Assembly (NCBI GenBank): GCA_029224185.1
Contig: CM055206.1
Coordinates: 9,166,183-9,230,182, forward strand
Source of the DNA: Karalla daura
Lineage: Eukaryota > Chordata > Actinopteri > Chaetodontiformes > Leiognathidae
Reading direction: 5' to 3'
Length of the DNA: 64,000 bases
Shown here: piece after piece, positions 1 through 11,869 of the stretch
Numbering within the stretch: the first letter of the stretch is position 1
Layout: each line of letters starts with the position of its first letter
Position numbers and translations under genes: made by a program
Notes under the pieces: model-generated
Told to the model about the DNA's origin: nothing
Seen by the model: only the letters and a program-made list of their open reading frames with translations
Database searches by the model: none

Positions 1-340
1 GTCGAAACACTGCTCTTGGAGCTGAGCAAAATACTCTTCACAATCAGAAATGTAAAATATCATATAATGTAAAAATAGGAGGAAATATAGCACAATAAAA
101 ATGAAATATATCACCCTTGCTACTCATCATTGGGTATTGAACAATTCTTCACAGGTTGTGTAACCTACTAATCTCTGAAACACTTACATAGCTGTCACAG
201 TCACTGTTTATCTGTTATCTGGGCATTTTAAATTCTAGTGTGTCAGTCCTAAAATTAACGAGTCTTGATCAATCATTAATCATAAACATTAATAAAACAT
301 TAAAAATTTCGTACGTTAAGCATGTAAAGCTTCATGCCCA

Positions 341-440
341 AACGACACCCTTAAATATCGCCAGGCTATCTACCAACACAGTCATGTTTAATTAAGATGA
401 GACGAACGATTCATAGACACATTTTTACTTATTTTTGGGC
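341..440. repeat. Intronic direct repeat, copy A
   Basis: Shares with 646-760 the ordered blocks GACACCC, CTATCTACNAACACA, TTAATTAAG, ACGAACGATT and TTTTACT-TATTTTG-GGG. Divergence looks like roughly a quarter of positions by eye. Unclassified. Confidence 0.55.
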
Positions 441-645
441 AGAAACTGATTTTGACATAATCTGGTTTTTTTTCTCCAATATTTTTTTAACGTTGTCACA
501 ACCTTTGACCCCCTTCATGTGTTTTCTGCAGTTTCGCCAATCCACGACGAATGCATTGTAATAAATAAACGCATAAAACAATCATGTCTCTCATGTTGTT
601 TTCCCTTTCGCGGAGTTTTAGGAATAGTATTTAAGTTAGCGAATC

Positions 646-760
646 GATGACACCCAAATGACAGTATTTTCAAGCTATCTACGAACACAAACGGATGTGT
701 TAATTAAGCTATTACGAACGATTTACTCATAATTACAGTTTTACTGTCTTATTTTGTGGG
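646..760. repeat. Intronic direct repeat, copy B
   Basis: Second copy of the 341-440 block in the same orientation, with small indels, ending close to the gata4 exon. Confidence 0.55.
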
Positions 761-910
761 GAATTTCATACTTTGGTCAAAAAGTCACCACTTGATGCCA
801 CGTTCCCTGCAAGTGGGCAACACTGCCATGTGCAAAACGCATCGTCTCGTAAGTATAAGAATAAATGCAAGTTAATAGGAATATTTTCTGTGATGATAAG
901 AACCTCTCAC

Positions 911-1388
911 CTATGTTGGGGTGCCGTGCAGGAGCTCCGGGCTGCAGGCCGTGCAGCACCGGGCTGTCGAACGGGGACGCGGGCCACGTTCCGCCCACGT
1001 TGGGGCTCATGTAGGCGGGGTAGGGGCTGTGGTAGGAGCCGCCGAGGCTGCGGGCCCCCGACATGTTGCCGTAGGAGGCTGCGGGGTCCCGGGCCTGGGC
1101 CTGGGCCACCACCCCGGAGGACAGCGGAGAGGGAGGACTGGCCGAGAAGAAGCGAGGAGACACCGGGGAGTGGTTGTAGGAGGACACCGGGTCTGCGCCG
1201 GGCTGAGCCCAGGCAGAGTGGCTCGACCCCGCGCTGCTCTGCTGGGATCCCCCGGGGGTCTGCAGGTAGGGCAGCATGGGGGTCACCACCCGGGTGGTGG
1301 GCACATACACCGGCGAGGTGTTGTGGAGAAATCCTGCCTCATAGGAAGGAGGCCCGTGGTTGCTGGTGGTCATTATGCCCTGATACAT
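911..1388 (-). CDS. gata4: GATA-binding factor, first coding exon (N-terminal transactivation region), partial gene
   Basis: This exon begins with ATG at 1388 and runs leftwards for 159 codons plus one base to a good donor (GTGAGA at 910-905). The peptide starts MYQG and carries blocks typical of the GATA4/5/6 N-terminus: SPVYVPTTRV, SPVSPRF (containing the serine-proline that is an ERK site in mammalian GATA4), SPYPAYMSP, and PFDSPVLHGLQ followed by ARHPNI just before the splice. In GATA4 the next exon starts the zinc-finger part; that exon and everything after it lie left of position 1. These factors bind WGATAR sites and drive heart and endoderm genes in the nucleus. GATA4 fits better than GATA5 or GATA6 because of the NHGPPSYEAG-like start and the HPN splice context. 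The family call is firm; the paralogue is an inference. Confidence 0.82.
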
Positions 1389-1876
<488 letters not shown>

Positions 1877-2958
1877 AAATTCAGGTCCCAGATTACAAAG
1901 TTAAATTGGAAAACATTTCATGTTTCACATCAACGGGATAGACAATCATTAAAGGATATCAGTGACTTAATAGATATATGTTTTTTGTAATGATAAAAAA
2001 ATTAATCTGTCAAAATTCCCTTGCTGCTTTTAAATTCGATATAAATTAGGTTTAAAACCTTTATTTTTCATAATTCTCTTCATTTTTTTAAATAGTAAAG
2101 ATAATGAAATAATTATTTAAAGATAATAAAATAATGGATTAAAAGCGAAACTTCTTTGTAAGCGAGTTTCAGACTCGTTCGAATAAATATCCCGCAAATA
2201 AACGAATTAATGAGCTGTCTTTAGTTAAAAAAAAAAGTCACTTTGCGGATCAGTCTCCACTGAGTGAACCATCATGCAAATTGAAACGTCAGGCTTCATT
2301 CACTAAATTCTACCTCTCTCTTTACCATTTTACATGTTCATTTGCATCAATCAGAAAAGATTAGGACTGTTGAACACTCGTCATCAGTTTAGTTTGGTTT
2401 CACTTGATTTTATCTTTAAACGCATCCGTTTTTCTCTGAATGTCGGTTGTTGAAAGTCATTTCCTTTGTCTGTGCTTTTAATAACCACAATAAAGCTGCC
2501 ATCACATCATATGCGAATGAGTTTAATGAAAAGCTCTCCTATTAACACACATTCAAATGAAAATAGTTTTCTTTTTAGATCTTTATCGTTACAGAACTTT
2601 CAAAACACAAATGGTGGTTACTTTTATTCATGGGCCAAACTTTGACAAGCCAGCATGAAGTGTGCAGACGTGCAGGTAGAAGTTGCGACTTGTACGTATG
2701 CGTGTGCTGATGTGGCATTTACGTGTCTCGTTCCCGTCATGCCAACATGATGAATGGAGCTGGACGCTCGTCGCTGCTGCAGGAGGAAATGTCCGGCGGT
2801 TGTTGTGCACAGAAGGACAGATTTATACCTGTCATCAACACCCGGCACTGTAAACACACCAGGCCATTTCATTGTGAGACACTTCCCACACACAGTGAAT
2901 TAATGCGACTGTGACTGCCAATATCGGCCAGTGTGCGTGTGTGCCTGCGCGCGCGCAT

Positions 2959-2960
<2 letters not shown>
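1877..2960. other. Intergenic AT-rich DNA, nothing recognised
   Basis: No coding signature, RNA gene or clear repeat seen. The open frames at 2624-2914 on both strands show no family resemblance. Confidence 0.6.

Positions 2961-3015
<55 letters not shown>
2961..3015. repeat. (GT)n microsatellite
   Basis: About 27 GT units, preceded by an alternating purine-pyrimidine GC tract at 2947-2956. Confidence 0.97.
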
Positions 3016-3018
<3 letters not shown>

Positions 3019-4398
3019 GACAGAGAGTTTTCGCTTCATAATCTATTTGAGAAAGTGATAATTGTCTTTGCTTTGGGTTTTATGAAATTCTGTGGGCCCA
3101 TAATCAGATTTTCCAGTTTTCTAATGGATCGCGTTAACCCGTGTGAACGAGTTCATGTAAACATAATTACATAAAGTGCTTCATCTCCAAAAGACGAACA
3201 TCCGAAGCGGTCTTTCAAAATATTAACACATTTACTGTAATTGCAAAGGTAGACAGTGATGATTGTTACGGCTCATTTGTGTAATTTATCCTTTGTTAGT
3301 CACTGGATAAAAGTGCTAAATGACTGAAAGTTGCTGTCACAAATGGTCTATCAATACTGATTCATAAATCTAAAAATAGCTTATTTTTCTATCACAAGTT
3401 TCCTTACATAGATTAATTCAGGTTCTGAGTAATTCTACTAGGCCTACTGTGAAAAGGCCCTAATAATAAATCAATATAACTATATGTTTCTCAGAAAAAC
3501 AACGGCTCTTCTGAAAAGCACAGGTCTGTAGTCCATGGCTCAATCTTGAGATGAAACTTTATTTAAATAGATCAAGATTTAATAGATTACATTAAGCTTT
3601 ATTTAAAATACCATTTGTGTGTATGTGGGTGGGGGGTCTGCTATGTCTATTATTTGGAAACACAGGCATGGGAAAATCATGCAAACTCAACACAGAAAGG
3701 TCCTCAGTCTTCACAGAGTAAAACCAGAGACCCTCTTCCTATTCACCAACCCACTGAGTCGCCACAAACTCTTGATTAAACATATATGAACAAACAGACC
3801 CACACTGGACTTATTTCATAAGTTCAGTTAATCAGTCTGCCCTCTCTGTCTGTCTATCTATCTATGAAGACTATAGAATAACCTATAGCCTAATGCAACA
3901 GTGTTCATTCACGCCCTCCACCCTTTCTCCCAGAAGTCAAATGGAGCAATGTTGCCTCAGTGGAAATGGGGAACTGTCATCAATGTGTAACTGCAAACTG
4001 ATAACAGAATCACCGATTGGTGGCTAATAATATCAGGGCGTGCCTTGTTGTTTGCCTGCCAGGGCTCACAAGTAGCTCTCCAGTCAGTCAAAGATGATTC
4101 ATGCTTTTATGTTTCAGTTAATGTATAGACGTCCGGTGAGAAGCCACGTGAGGAGCTGGGATAGGGATTATATTACTATCATGATAACGCAGGAGCAATG
4201 AGATGGTCCCGATCAAACCAGCTAAACAGTCTGAGCCGATCAACTAGTGGGTGAAAAGTTTACAACAATACAGAAAAGAACCAAAGCTGAGTTCATCCTC
4301 TTTTCTGTTATTGTACAGTACAGAGTGTGTTTTGATTTGTGTGTTTGCACATGCCAGGCTGTATCACTGACAGTGACAGAGGCCAGAGCCCAGGAAAA
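3016..4398. other. Intergenic DNA with repeat fragments
   Basis: Holds a short 'GGATAAAAGTGCTAAATGACTG' tail at 3305-3326, as found at the 3' end of common fish retroposons, and the repeat fragment at 3625-3745. No gene seen. Confidence 0.5.
3625..3745 (+). repeat. Fragment of the dispersed 'ATCCATCCAT' teleost repeat (3' part)
   Basis: Contains the '...CATGCAAACTCAACACAGAAAGG' end that the fuller copies (for example 41522-41730) show as 'GGAAACTCCACAGAGAAAAGCCC'. Confidence 0.5.
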
Positions 4399-4566
4399 GT
4401 GTGTGTGTGCGTGTGTGTGTGTGTATGTGTGTATAACCATCATTCTGTGTAACTGTGTGTGTTCTCACTGTGTATGAATGAAGAGGTGTTGGGTGATGGA
4501 ATAGATAGAGATGCTGGTATGTGGCAGACAGCAGCAGACGCTTGGTGAGAAAAGAGTGTGTGCACG

Positions 4567-4569
<3 letters not shown>

Positions 4570-4646
<77 letters not shown>

Positions 4647-4658
4647 TGTGTGTGTGTC
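4570..4658. repeat. (GT)n microsatellite
   Basis: About 36 GT units (4570-4641), a short interruption, then a second small GT run. Confidence 0.95.
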
Positions 4659-4749
4659 TGATCAAGGCACCAGGAAAACTGTCACCGTCTTGGCTGGCTC
4701 AGAGACTCAATTATTTGGGGTCGGTGACTTACTTTGGCCTTTCTTCCTT

Positions 4750-4951
4750 ACACACACACACACACACACACGCACACACACACACACACACACACTGAGG
4801 CTAGTAGACTACTGGCTCCAGGAAGAAGACTTCAAATGGAGAAGCAGGAAAACCCAGGAGGCAGAAGACCCTGTCCAAACGGGGCACAGAGGCCAAGGAA
4901 ACACACTCACACACTCACACACTCACACACTCACACACACTCACACACTCA

Positions 4952-5000
<49 letters not shown>
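4750..5000. repeat. Two (CA)n tracts with (CACACT)n between
   Basis: (CA)n at 4750-4795; from 4901 CACACT-type hexamers pass into pure (CA)n up to 5000. Confidence 0.93.
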
Positions 5001-5002
<2 letters not shown>

Positions 5003-5273
5003 GCAGTCTGATATTCCTGATCAGCAATGTAAGCAGATAGTTGTTTTGTCTTTTTTAGCTGATGTCACCACTTTGCCTTTTTTGGTTAATCTGATCAGAT
5101 TGATTAGATTGATCTGACTGATCAAGAAGACAGTGCTAATCATTGTTATCTCACTGTCTGCCAAAAGGCGCTCCTATGATTACATCGGACAAGCTCTCAT
5201 TCTGTTCATCCAACCATTTTTCTTCTCTGTTGATGATAATCTGATACAAACGGGTCAGGCTGAATTTGCATAT

Positions 5274-5481
5274 TCTCTCCATGTCTGGGTGGGTTTTCTC
5301 TGGGTCCTCCAGTTTTCCCCACATTCAACAAACATGTATGTTTTGGTCTATTGGAGATTAGAAATTCTCCCAAAGTGTGAGTGTGAATGTTGCATGTGTG
5401 TGTCCTGTTGAGTGTGTCTTCACTATGTGCACTGGATTTAACACCATTGGGTATACAAATGCAAGTAAGAAAATGGATGGA
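5274..5481 (-). repeat. Dispersed teleost repeat, minus orientation
   Basis: Reads in reverse complement as the family consensus: ends in AATGGATGG (the reverse of the CCATCCATT start) and carries the 'GGGTTTTCTCTGGGTCCTCC' block. Confidence 0.65.
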
Positions 5482-6478
5482 TTTTTTTCTTCAGCTCAGA
5501 TGTGCATCACGTGAATTTTTTTGAAACATTGATCAGGCACGGCCTTCTTGTGGGATCGTGCACGTTGGCTCGTGTGTGTTACTGTGTGTGTGTGGATTTG
5601 TGTGTTGTTCTATGGTATCTGCATGTTATGCTTGTGGATTAACTGTGTTTGACCAGGTAAGGTCAGGGAGTCACACTGGGGAGACACCTGGACTTCAATA
5701 GCACACACGATCACACACACCAATGTACACACACACACACACATACACACACTCACACACATCCTAATTCAATGATTTACATTTGCTGTGATTTGCGTTT
5801 TCCCCCAAAAGGAGTCTCCTCAAATGTCCCCACAACAAGAGTCACACACACACACACACACATATGCACACACACACACTATTAAACATAAGATTTTTTT
5901 TTTTTTGGAATAAATTATTAACTCCTCAGTTGCAGGTTTTCATATGTGACAGGCTCAAGTGCTGAATTGGACTCTTGGTTCACACTTGTTTGAGGAGCAA
6001 CGCAAACACATCACCCGACACTTAATTACCAATGATAAGAATTCAATTATCAGAGCCTCTTTTGTTCTGACAGTCTGTGCTGTTTGTAAAGCTACTTAAC
6101 GGGCTCGTTGGCACAAACGTTTGAATATTTCTTTGACGCTTGTAGGCTAATATTTGAAATTCCGCTCTAGGGTGTTGCTTCCTCTTAATCGTCAACCTTA
6201 AAATTGAGAGAAGAAAAAAAATCTGGTGGGAGTTCTGATAGGGACTCAATCTGGCCACGGCCTCATGAGCAAAATCCGCTGTTGACCAATCACATCGGCC
6301 AGACATCTGACTGACTCCCACAGTGGAGGGTGCTCCGTGATACCTGTGTGTGTGTGTGAGAGAGCTCTGGAGAGTATATTTTTAGTAATGAAGACTCAGG
6401 GATCCCAGGACCTCTCCCTGTGATAAGCAGTGGCCAAAGTCCGCTGACTGGCGAAGGCCTAAAGAGCAAATAAGGAGT

Positions 6479-6514
<36 letters not shown>

Positions 6515-7960
6515 AAGTGATATACAGGGCTTAGCTGCAGCTGTGTGGCAGGTTGAGGGAAAGCTGTTTGTTTGTACGTGGACGGGCAAATTACGGGTAA
6601 GGATCAGGTTAGGTAAAGGTGAGCTGACATCATCACGGGAATGGATTCTGGTGTCTTCGGAGGGTTCAGTCAGAGTTCATGCAGAGAGGTTTAAAGAGGA
6701 ATACGAAGATGCAAGAGAGAAGTGTGTGACATTTCATCAAGCTCAAAATTGTCCTCTGCCGTCAGTCAGGCAAAAGCTCCTCCCGCTGTGAAAACAATGT
6801 GTGAGAAAACAAAAACACAATGAGGAAGCCGGAGGAGAAAAGGTTCCTCAATCCAGGGACAGTCGCAGCGCACATGCCCCGATAACAGCAGGAATATTTC
6901 TGTTTGGACAAAAAGGAGGAGGGGTGGCGCTGGAGAAAAAGTTTAACAAATTGGTTGAGAGTGGGCCGAGCGAGAGGGAATGTCAGAGAGAGAGGGAGAA
7001 GGGAGATGCCACCAGACAGGAGGAGCGGTGGAAAACAAAGGAGGCTCCACACTCTGCTCGCTCTTATCTGTCTGTGGGCCTTATCCACCACTGGCTCTGT
7101 TAGTGTAACCCCAATCCCTCCCTCCCTGCCGGCCACTCTCCCTCCACCTCATCCCTCCATCTCCAGCCCCTCCCCACCCCTCCGCTGCTTTGCTGTGGAC
7201 CCCGTTATCAGGCCTGGGCTGACGTCAGGGGGCCCGCTGGTGCTGGGGGGCCGGAGACGGAGGCTGATAGCGCGGCAGAGGCTGCCTCCACACAGGCTGT
7301 GGGAACCACGGACCCAGCCCACCTCGACCCAGTGGCCTCGCACGTCCACCACGAAAAAACACGCTCTGAGGCGAGGATGTGCAGTCCATTCGTTAAAGCA
7401 CCCCAAACAACCCAGTGAGACCCTGTACGGTCAAACAAGTTCCCTCAGTGTGTATTTTTAAACCCAAAATCAGTATTTTCTCTGTTACATTTGACTAATT
7501 TTAGGCCAACAGTGATAAAATGAATCTAAACTAAATCAAGGCCTCAGCATTCCTTTACCAGACTTTCGTCTCTGCTCATGTGGAGATTGCCATGAAATAT
7601 GATTTAAACCTTCATGCTGGAATTCCTTTTTTCCTCAAAATTATAAATGAACCGCTAACCAAATGTAAAAGACTCGTAGGGTGACTCATGACCTGAATAT
7701 TTGTAAAATCCTGATCCATGCGCAGGACAGGCACCTTAAATACACAAACTAATGCATATGTCTGCGCATTTAAAACAGTGTGTTTGTGTGCATATATGTT
7801 CACAATTTAGCTAAAATAAACTCTCATAGATTCTGTAGTCTCTTTCAGAGCCAAAAATAAACACAAGATACAACTAATGAGCTGCCTGTTATCGAAACTG
7901 CTGAACGTCGCTCCCCCTATCCACAGACACACAGTCGCGTTGCATCAAATATCTTCCAAG
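5482..7960. other. Intergenic DNA; CA tracts and a possible regulatory cluster
   Basis: Imperfect (CA)n at 5702-5760, 5845-5878 and 6479-6515. WGATAR motifs cluster at 6033-6426. A perfect CRE (TGACGTCA) is at 7220-7227 within GC-richer DNA (about 7080-7330). Long open frames here overlap each other on both strands and resemble no family. Confidence 0.45.
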
Positions 7961-8400
7961 GTAGCAGCTCGTTATCTCTGTTCATTTTTGTCACAGTGTC
8001 TCTGCCGTGACCGACTTCCCCAGCAAAGTGCACAAGTTCAGAGAATCAGTGCGAGCATCATGAATTTAGATGCCTCCAACCTCCTCGCTCTCGAGAAATC
8101 GATTCCCCAGGCGCCCCCCGGGCCTGATAAAGCTGTATATGACAGATATTATGTGGAGAAGGGAAACTGCCATTTAGGTTGAAGATAAAGCTGAGGTTAT
8201 GTGACACCCGTCAGCCCATGTATCTCCATAAAAGACTGCTCACTTGCTTATGATGTCAGAGTTGGTATTAGTCCATGAGCCGTGAATACACTCGAGGAAA
8301 AATTGGGGAATTAATTGTCTGAGACGAGGTTAAGGAGGCACTTAGCCCTGAGTGGTGGAATGGCTATTGTCACGTCAAAAAAAAAAGAAATATATAATGT

Positions 8401-8401
8401 G

Positions 8402-8442
<41 letters not shown>
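8401..8442. repeat. (GT)n microsatellite
   Basis: About 20 GT units. Confidence 0.95.
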
Positions 8443-8444
<2 letters not shown>

Positions 8445-10020
8445 ACGACTGTGGGTCAACAGGTGCAAGTGTGATCAGTGTGGAGGGAGTGGGGAGTGAG
8501 GAGGGCTGCAGCAGATGAGGTTTCACATCATTAGTTGCAGGTGCAGTACTCCCAAAAAGTGCAAACACACATGCAGCTCATGTCATCTAAACCTTGTTAA
8601 TTATCATCCCTCGACATCGACGCATCCACTGGAAAGCGAGGCCTGCTTCCACTCGTTTACAGTATATGGGAGTAAATTGAGGCGTCAATCTGCCGGTTCC
8701 TCACACGTACAGCTTATTTCCACATCTTCCTCTGTACGTCTGAGATGTTTTCAGAGATGGATCTGTCGGATGGGGAGTGGAGACACACTTATCAGTGTGT
8801 TGTCCTCGATAAGGCGGAGAAGATTTGTAACGGTTGCGGTGTGTGTCTTTTGCTCTCTCTCTCTCCCTCTCTCGCTCTCGTACTGTGACCTCTCCTCGGC
8901 CGAGCAAGTAGGAGGAAGAAGAGAGTGGCCTTGACGGAGCGAGAGGATGGGGGTGGGATGTTAAATAAGAATGGGCGAAAGAAGGAGACCGTTGTTTTCT
9001 GAGTGGCTTACTTCTTCTCCTCCACCTCGCTGTCATTTTCTCTCACTCTCTTTGTCAGACACACACTCCCTAAATTTTACCGGTAAGCGCGGCGTCCTTG
9101 GGTGTAAATAACTATAAAATAAGAGGAGTAGGGAGTAGAAGTGTGCGCAACAAGAGGTGGGAAATGAAAGGTGAACTTAAGGTGCACTATGAAAATGTTT
9201 CAATGTGAAGGAAAAAAAAAGAATAAAAGGCAATTTGTGTCCAGTTTATATCTTCAGTTGTGAAAACTGTGGATTATTGGTGGTGTGACAGCCTTGTGAA
9301 TAAATGGGCAGAAAAAATGATTCACGCTTTATGTTTTCTAACAAACACTACTGATTGTTTCAGGTGACACTTTTGCTGTTGCTATTGAAGCCAATACACA
9401 AGTGAGGTGTGGTTTGGTAATGCATATCACACTGAAAACCTTATGTAAAAAAAAATCCTTTCACTATTTGCATTTTGACGTTTTAGTTAAGAAAGTAGAC
9501 CCTTCCTTTCCACTTAGTTTTCTTTGTTTTTAATTATTTATTGCATACCCCCAACAAGGATTTGAATTAAAAGTTAATACCATTTTTGGTTGATTTGTAT
9601 AAATATTTTTGCTTAAAAATGAAGCATATCTAAACAGTCCAGGTACAATATGACTGCACATACCATTGTTGAGACAAATGCTGAATGATGCATCTGTAAA
9701 TTATTTATTATTATTATTATTATTTGAATGTAAGATACACAAGATAGTGAACTGGTGGCTGCTGTCAGATCACTGCTAAGCAAAGACGGTTCACACTCAG
9801 CTATACACAGTGTCTCAATTTCATTGGTCAGTTTCACCTGGAAAGTTTATGTTTGAGAGGAGAGGAAGGGTGTTGCCTACGCCACAAAAGAACAAGATAA
9901 TTGAAGACGTTACATTCCTGTTCTCTCATTAATACTTCCTGTTTTATTGTCTTATCTTGTCACCCACTTCATGTCTACCTCCTGTGTAATTTCCAGCTTT
10001 TGCTAGTGTGCTGCACCTAA
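8443..10020. other. Intergenic DNA, no gene recognised
   Basis: A CT-rich patch at 8850-8880 and an (ATT)n run at 9698-9724; otherwise nothing identifiable. Confidence 0.5.
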
Positions 10021-10640
10021 CTTAAGCCGTTCCTCCATGAAATCACCCACTGGTTTGTGATGGGACGTTTTTTAAGCCAGGAGTTTGGCTCACAGGGCAG
10101 CGCCATCTTGAACCTTTGGAGCCACATGAAACCATATTTGGATGAGAGGACGGGACTAGAGAGGAGCAAGTCCAAGCCCTCTGTGACGTAAACCGTTGGT
10201 TTGTGGAGGGTTGTCAGTGTCAAATAAATAGACACACTCTTAATTTAAAAAAAAAAACATATTTGCAAATTGACCGCCAGATCACAATCTGCCATTGGAA
10301 AAAAGAGGTGAGTGTGCGTTGGAGCCAGAGTGTTTTGAAACCTGCCCTGGTGAATCTTGGTATTCCACGTTGCACTATGGCTCCGGGCCAGTTGTCTTTG
10401 TCCTGGACCTAGACCTACCAGTGCTATTTCCTTGTGACTTTCTATTTGTTCTGTCTTTTTTGTGTTGCCTATGCTCCTTGTTTTTTGATTTTGGACTTCC
10501 CTTTGCCTGGGATTTTTGTTCCTCTGCTCCCTTGGCCTGCCTACCTGTGTACTAACCCTAAATAAATAATGTCCCGAGTCTCTTTCTAGAGCTGTGTGTT
10601 TGGGGGCTTTGCAAATTGTTACTGAATATTTTCTTTGCAG
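10020..10640 (+). mobile_element. Decayed retroelement-like fragments
   Basis: 10020-10200 has the 'CAGCGCCATCTTG...CATATTTGGATGAGAG' wording of a repeat frequent in fish. 10300-10640 runs through a low-complexity tail to 'ACCCTAAATAAATAATG' and 'GAGCTGTGTGTTTGGGGGC', like the 3' end of a fish retroelement. No intact frame. The class is not determined. Confidence 0.4.
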
Positions 10641-11812
10641 CGTAAAGAATACAAAATGCTCCCTGTTTCTGCCTGCTTTTCTAGTATGCCTCCCTGACAA
10701 CATCAACAAACTAAGCAAGTAAACTGGAGTAAAAATGGGGGGAAAAAAGTCAAGATGTCGTAAAATCTCTATCTACAATTTCAGTTTCAGCACATGAATC
10801 AGGGCTGCTTCAAAAGTCTGTTTTTCTGGTGTAACTTGCAGTACCCAAATTTAGACAGTGTGTACGCACGTAACACCACCTGGTCCAGTGCCTGGAAAAC
10901 CCAGCAGCTGCTGTGTACATGTGAACAAGTGAGCACAGTGCAAGTCAGTGGCAAGCAGTCTCTGCCAGTCAGGAGTCAGTATGTAAGTTCTCAGGAAGCA
11001 TCAGTGAAGTAACTCAGAGCAAACACCAGAGAGGGTAAAGGCAGCTGTGACTCTACACTGTTCCCATCCAAAAATCAAAGAGGAGCGGGAAACCACCTAA
11101 AAATCATGCAGTGACGTCACAGACGTGGTAACAGACAGCAACTGAGTCATGTGATCGCCTTCCAACCGGCAGCGCATCGTCTCCAGGGTTTTCTTGGTAG
11201 CCTGCCACGCCGCCTGCCTCGGTGCCCTCCTCTTGGCCTCAGGGTGGACATGATAAGCGCGGGCCCTCATTAGTCTTTTTAATTGGTCCGGAGCAGTTGT
11301 AGTGAGCTGGCCTCTGGTCTGGCTGAATGCCACGCTAAAGTAAACCGATCCAGTGGAAACACTGTACAGGCCGGCCAGCAGATCGCAGAGCGCGCCATCA
11401 AGCCTGACAGACGGCTTTGATTTAGGCCAAATTAAAAGGGAACTCATAGTTTACTGTGGGGTTTTTAAGTCTTTAATTAGCATCACTTAGGCCACGCCAA
11501 ATTAAGCAGATTCACAAGGAAATTTGAGTTTTGTTGATTTCCTTCGTAGATTTTGAGAACCCCACCAAGGGTCTATTTCAAAACCCTTCATTTGACTGCT
11601 TATCGACACTCTCTCGTACACACAAAACCTGAACAAACTGCATCTTGATATGACTGGATCGAAATGAATTTTCTTTGCCTTGAGGAGAATAAGCGAGGCT
11701 CACGTTCCTCCCGGTCTCTTCACAAAACTATATGCTCTTTGAGAGATGCAAGTGTTTCAACGCAATTCTAATTGGCTTTTTTTCGGAGTGCATATGTGCA
11801 ATCCTGAGTGTA

Positions 11813-11814
<2 letters not shown>
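10641..11814. other. Intergenic DNA; possible conserved non-coding segment at 11180-11560
   Basis: Two spaced 'GGCCA..CCAAATTAA' blocks and a homeodomain-type TTAATTAG occur near 11420-11510. No protein family is recognised in the 117-codon minus-strand frame at 11097-11447. Confidence 0.3.

Positions 11815-11865
<51 letters not shown>
11815..11865. repeat. (GT)n microsatellite
   Basis: About 23 GT units with a terminal GCGTGTG interruption. Confidence 0.95.

Positions 11866-11869
<4 letters not shown>

Larger units (their letters stand above)
1..910 (-). other. gata4: gata4 intron after the first coding exon (partial)
   Basis: AT-rich sequence with no zinc-finger coding. It contains a diverged direct repeat (copies at 341-440 and 646-760). 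The intron continues beyond the left edge. Confidence 0.7.

Noticed and set aside
7877..8182. 101-codon plus-strand frame
   Set aside because: No recognisable domain, no splice or promoter context; lies in probable regulatory DNA.
11097..11447. 117-codon minus-strand frame
   Set aside because: No family resemblance; composition fits a non-coding conserved segment at least as well.
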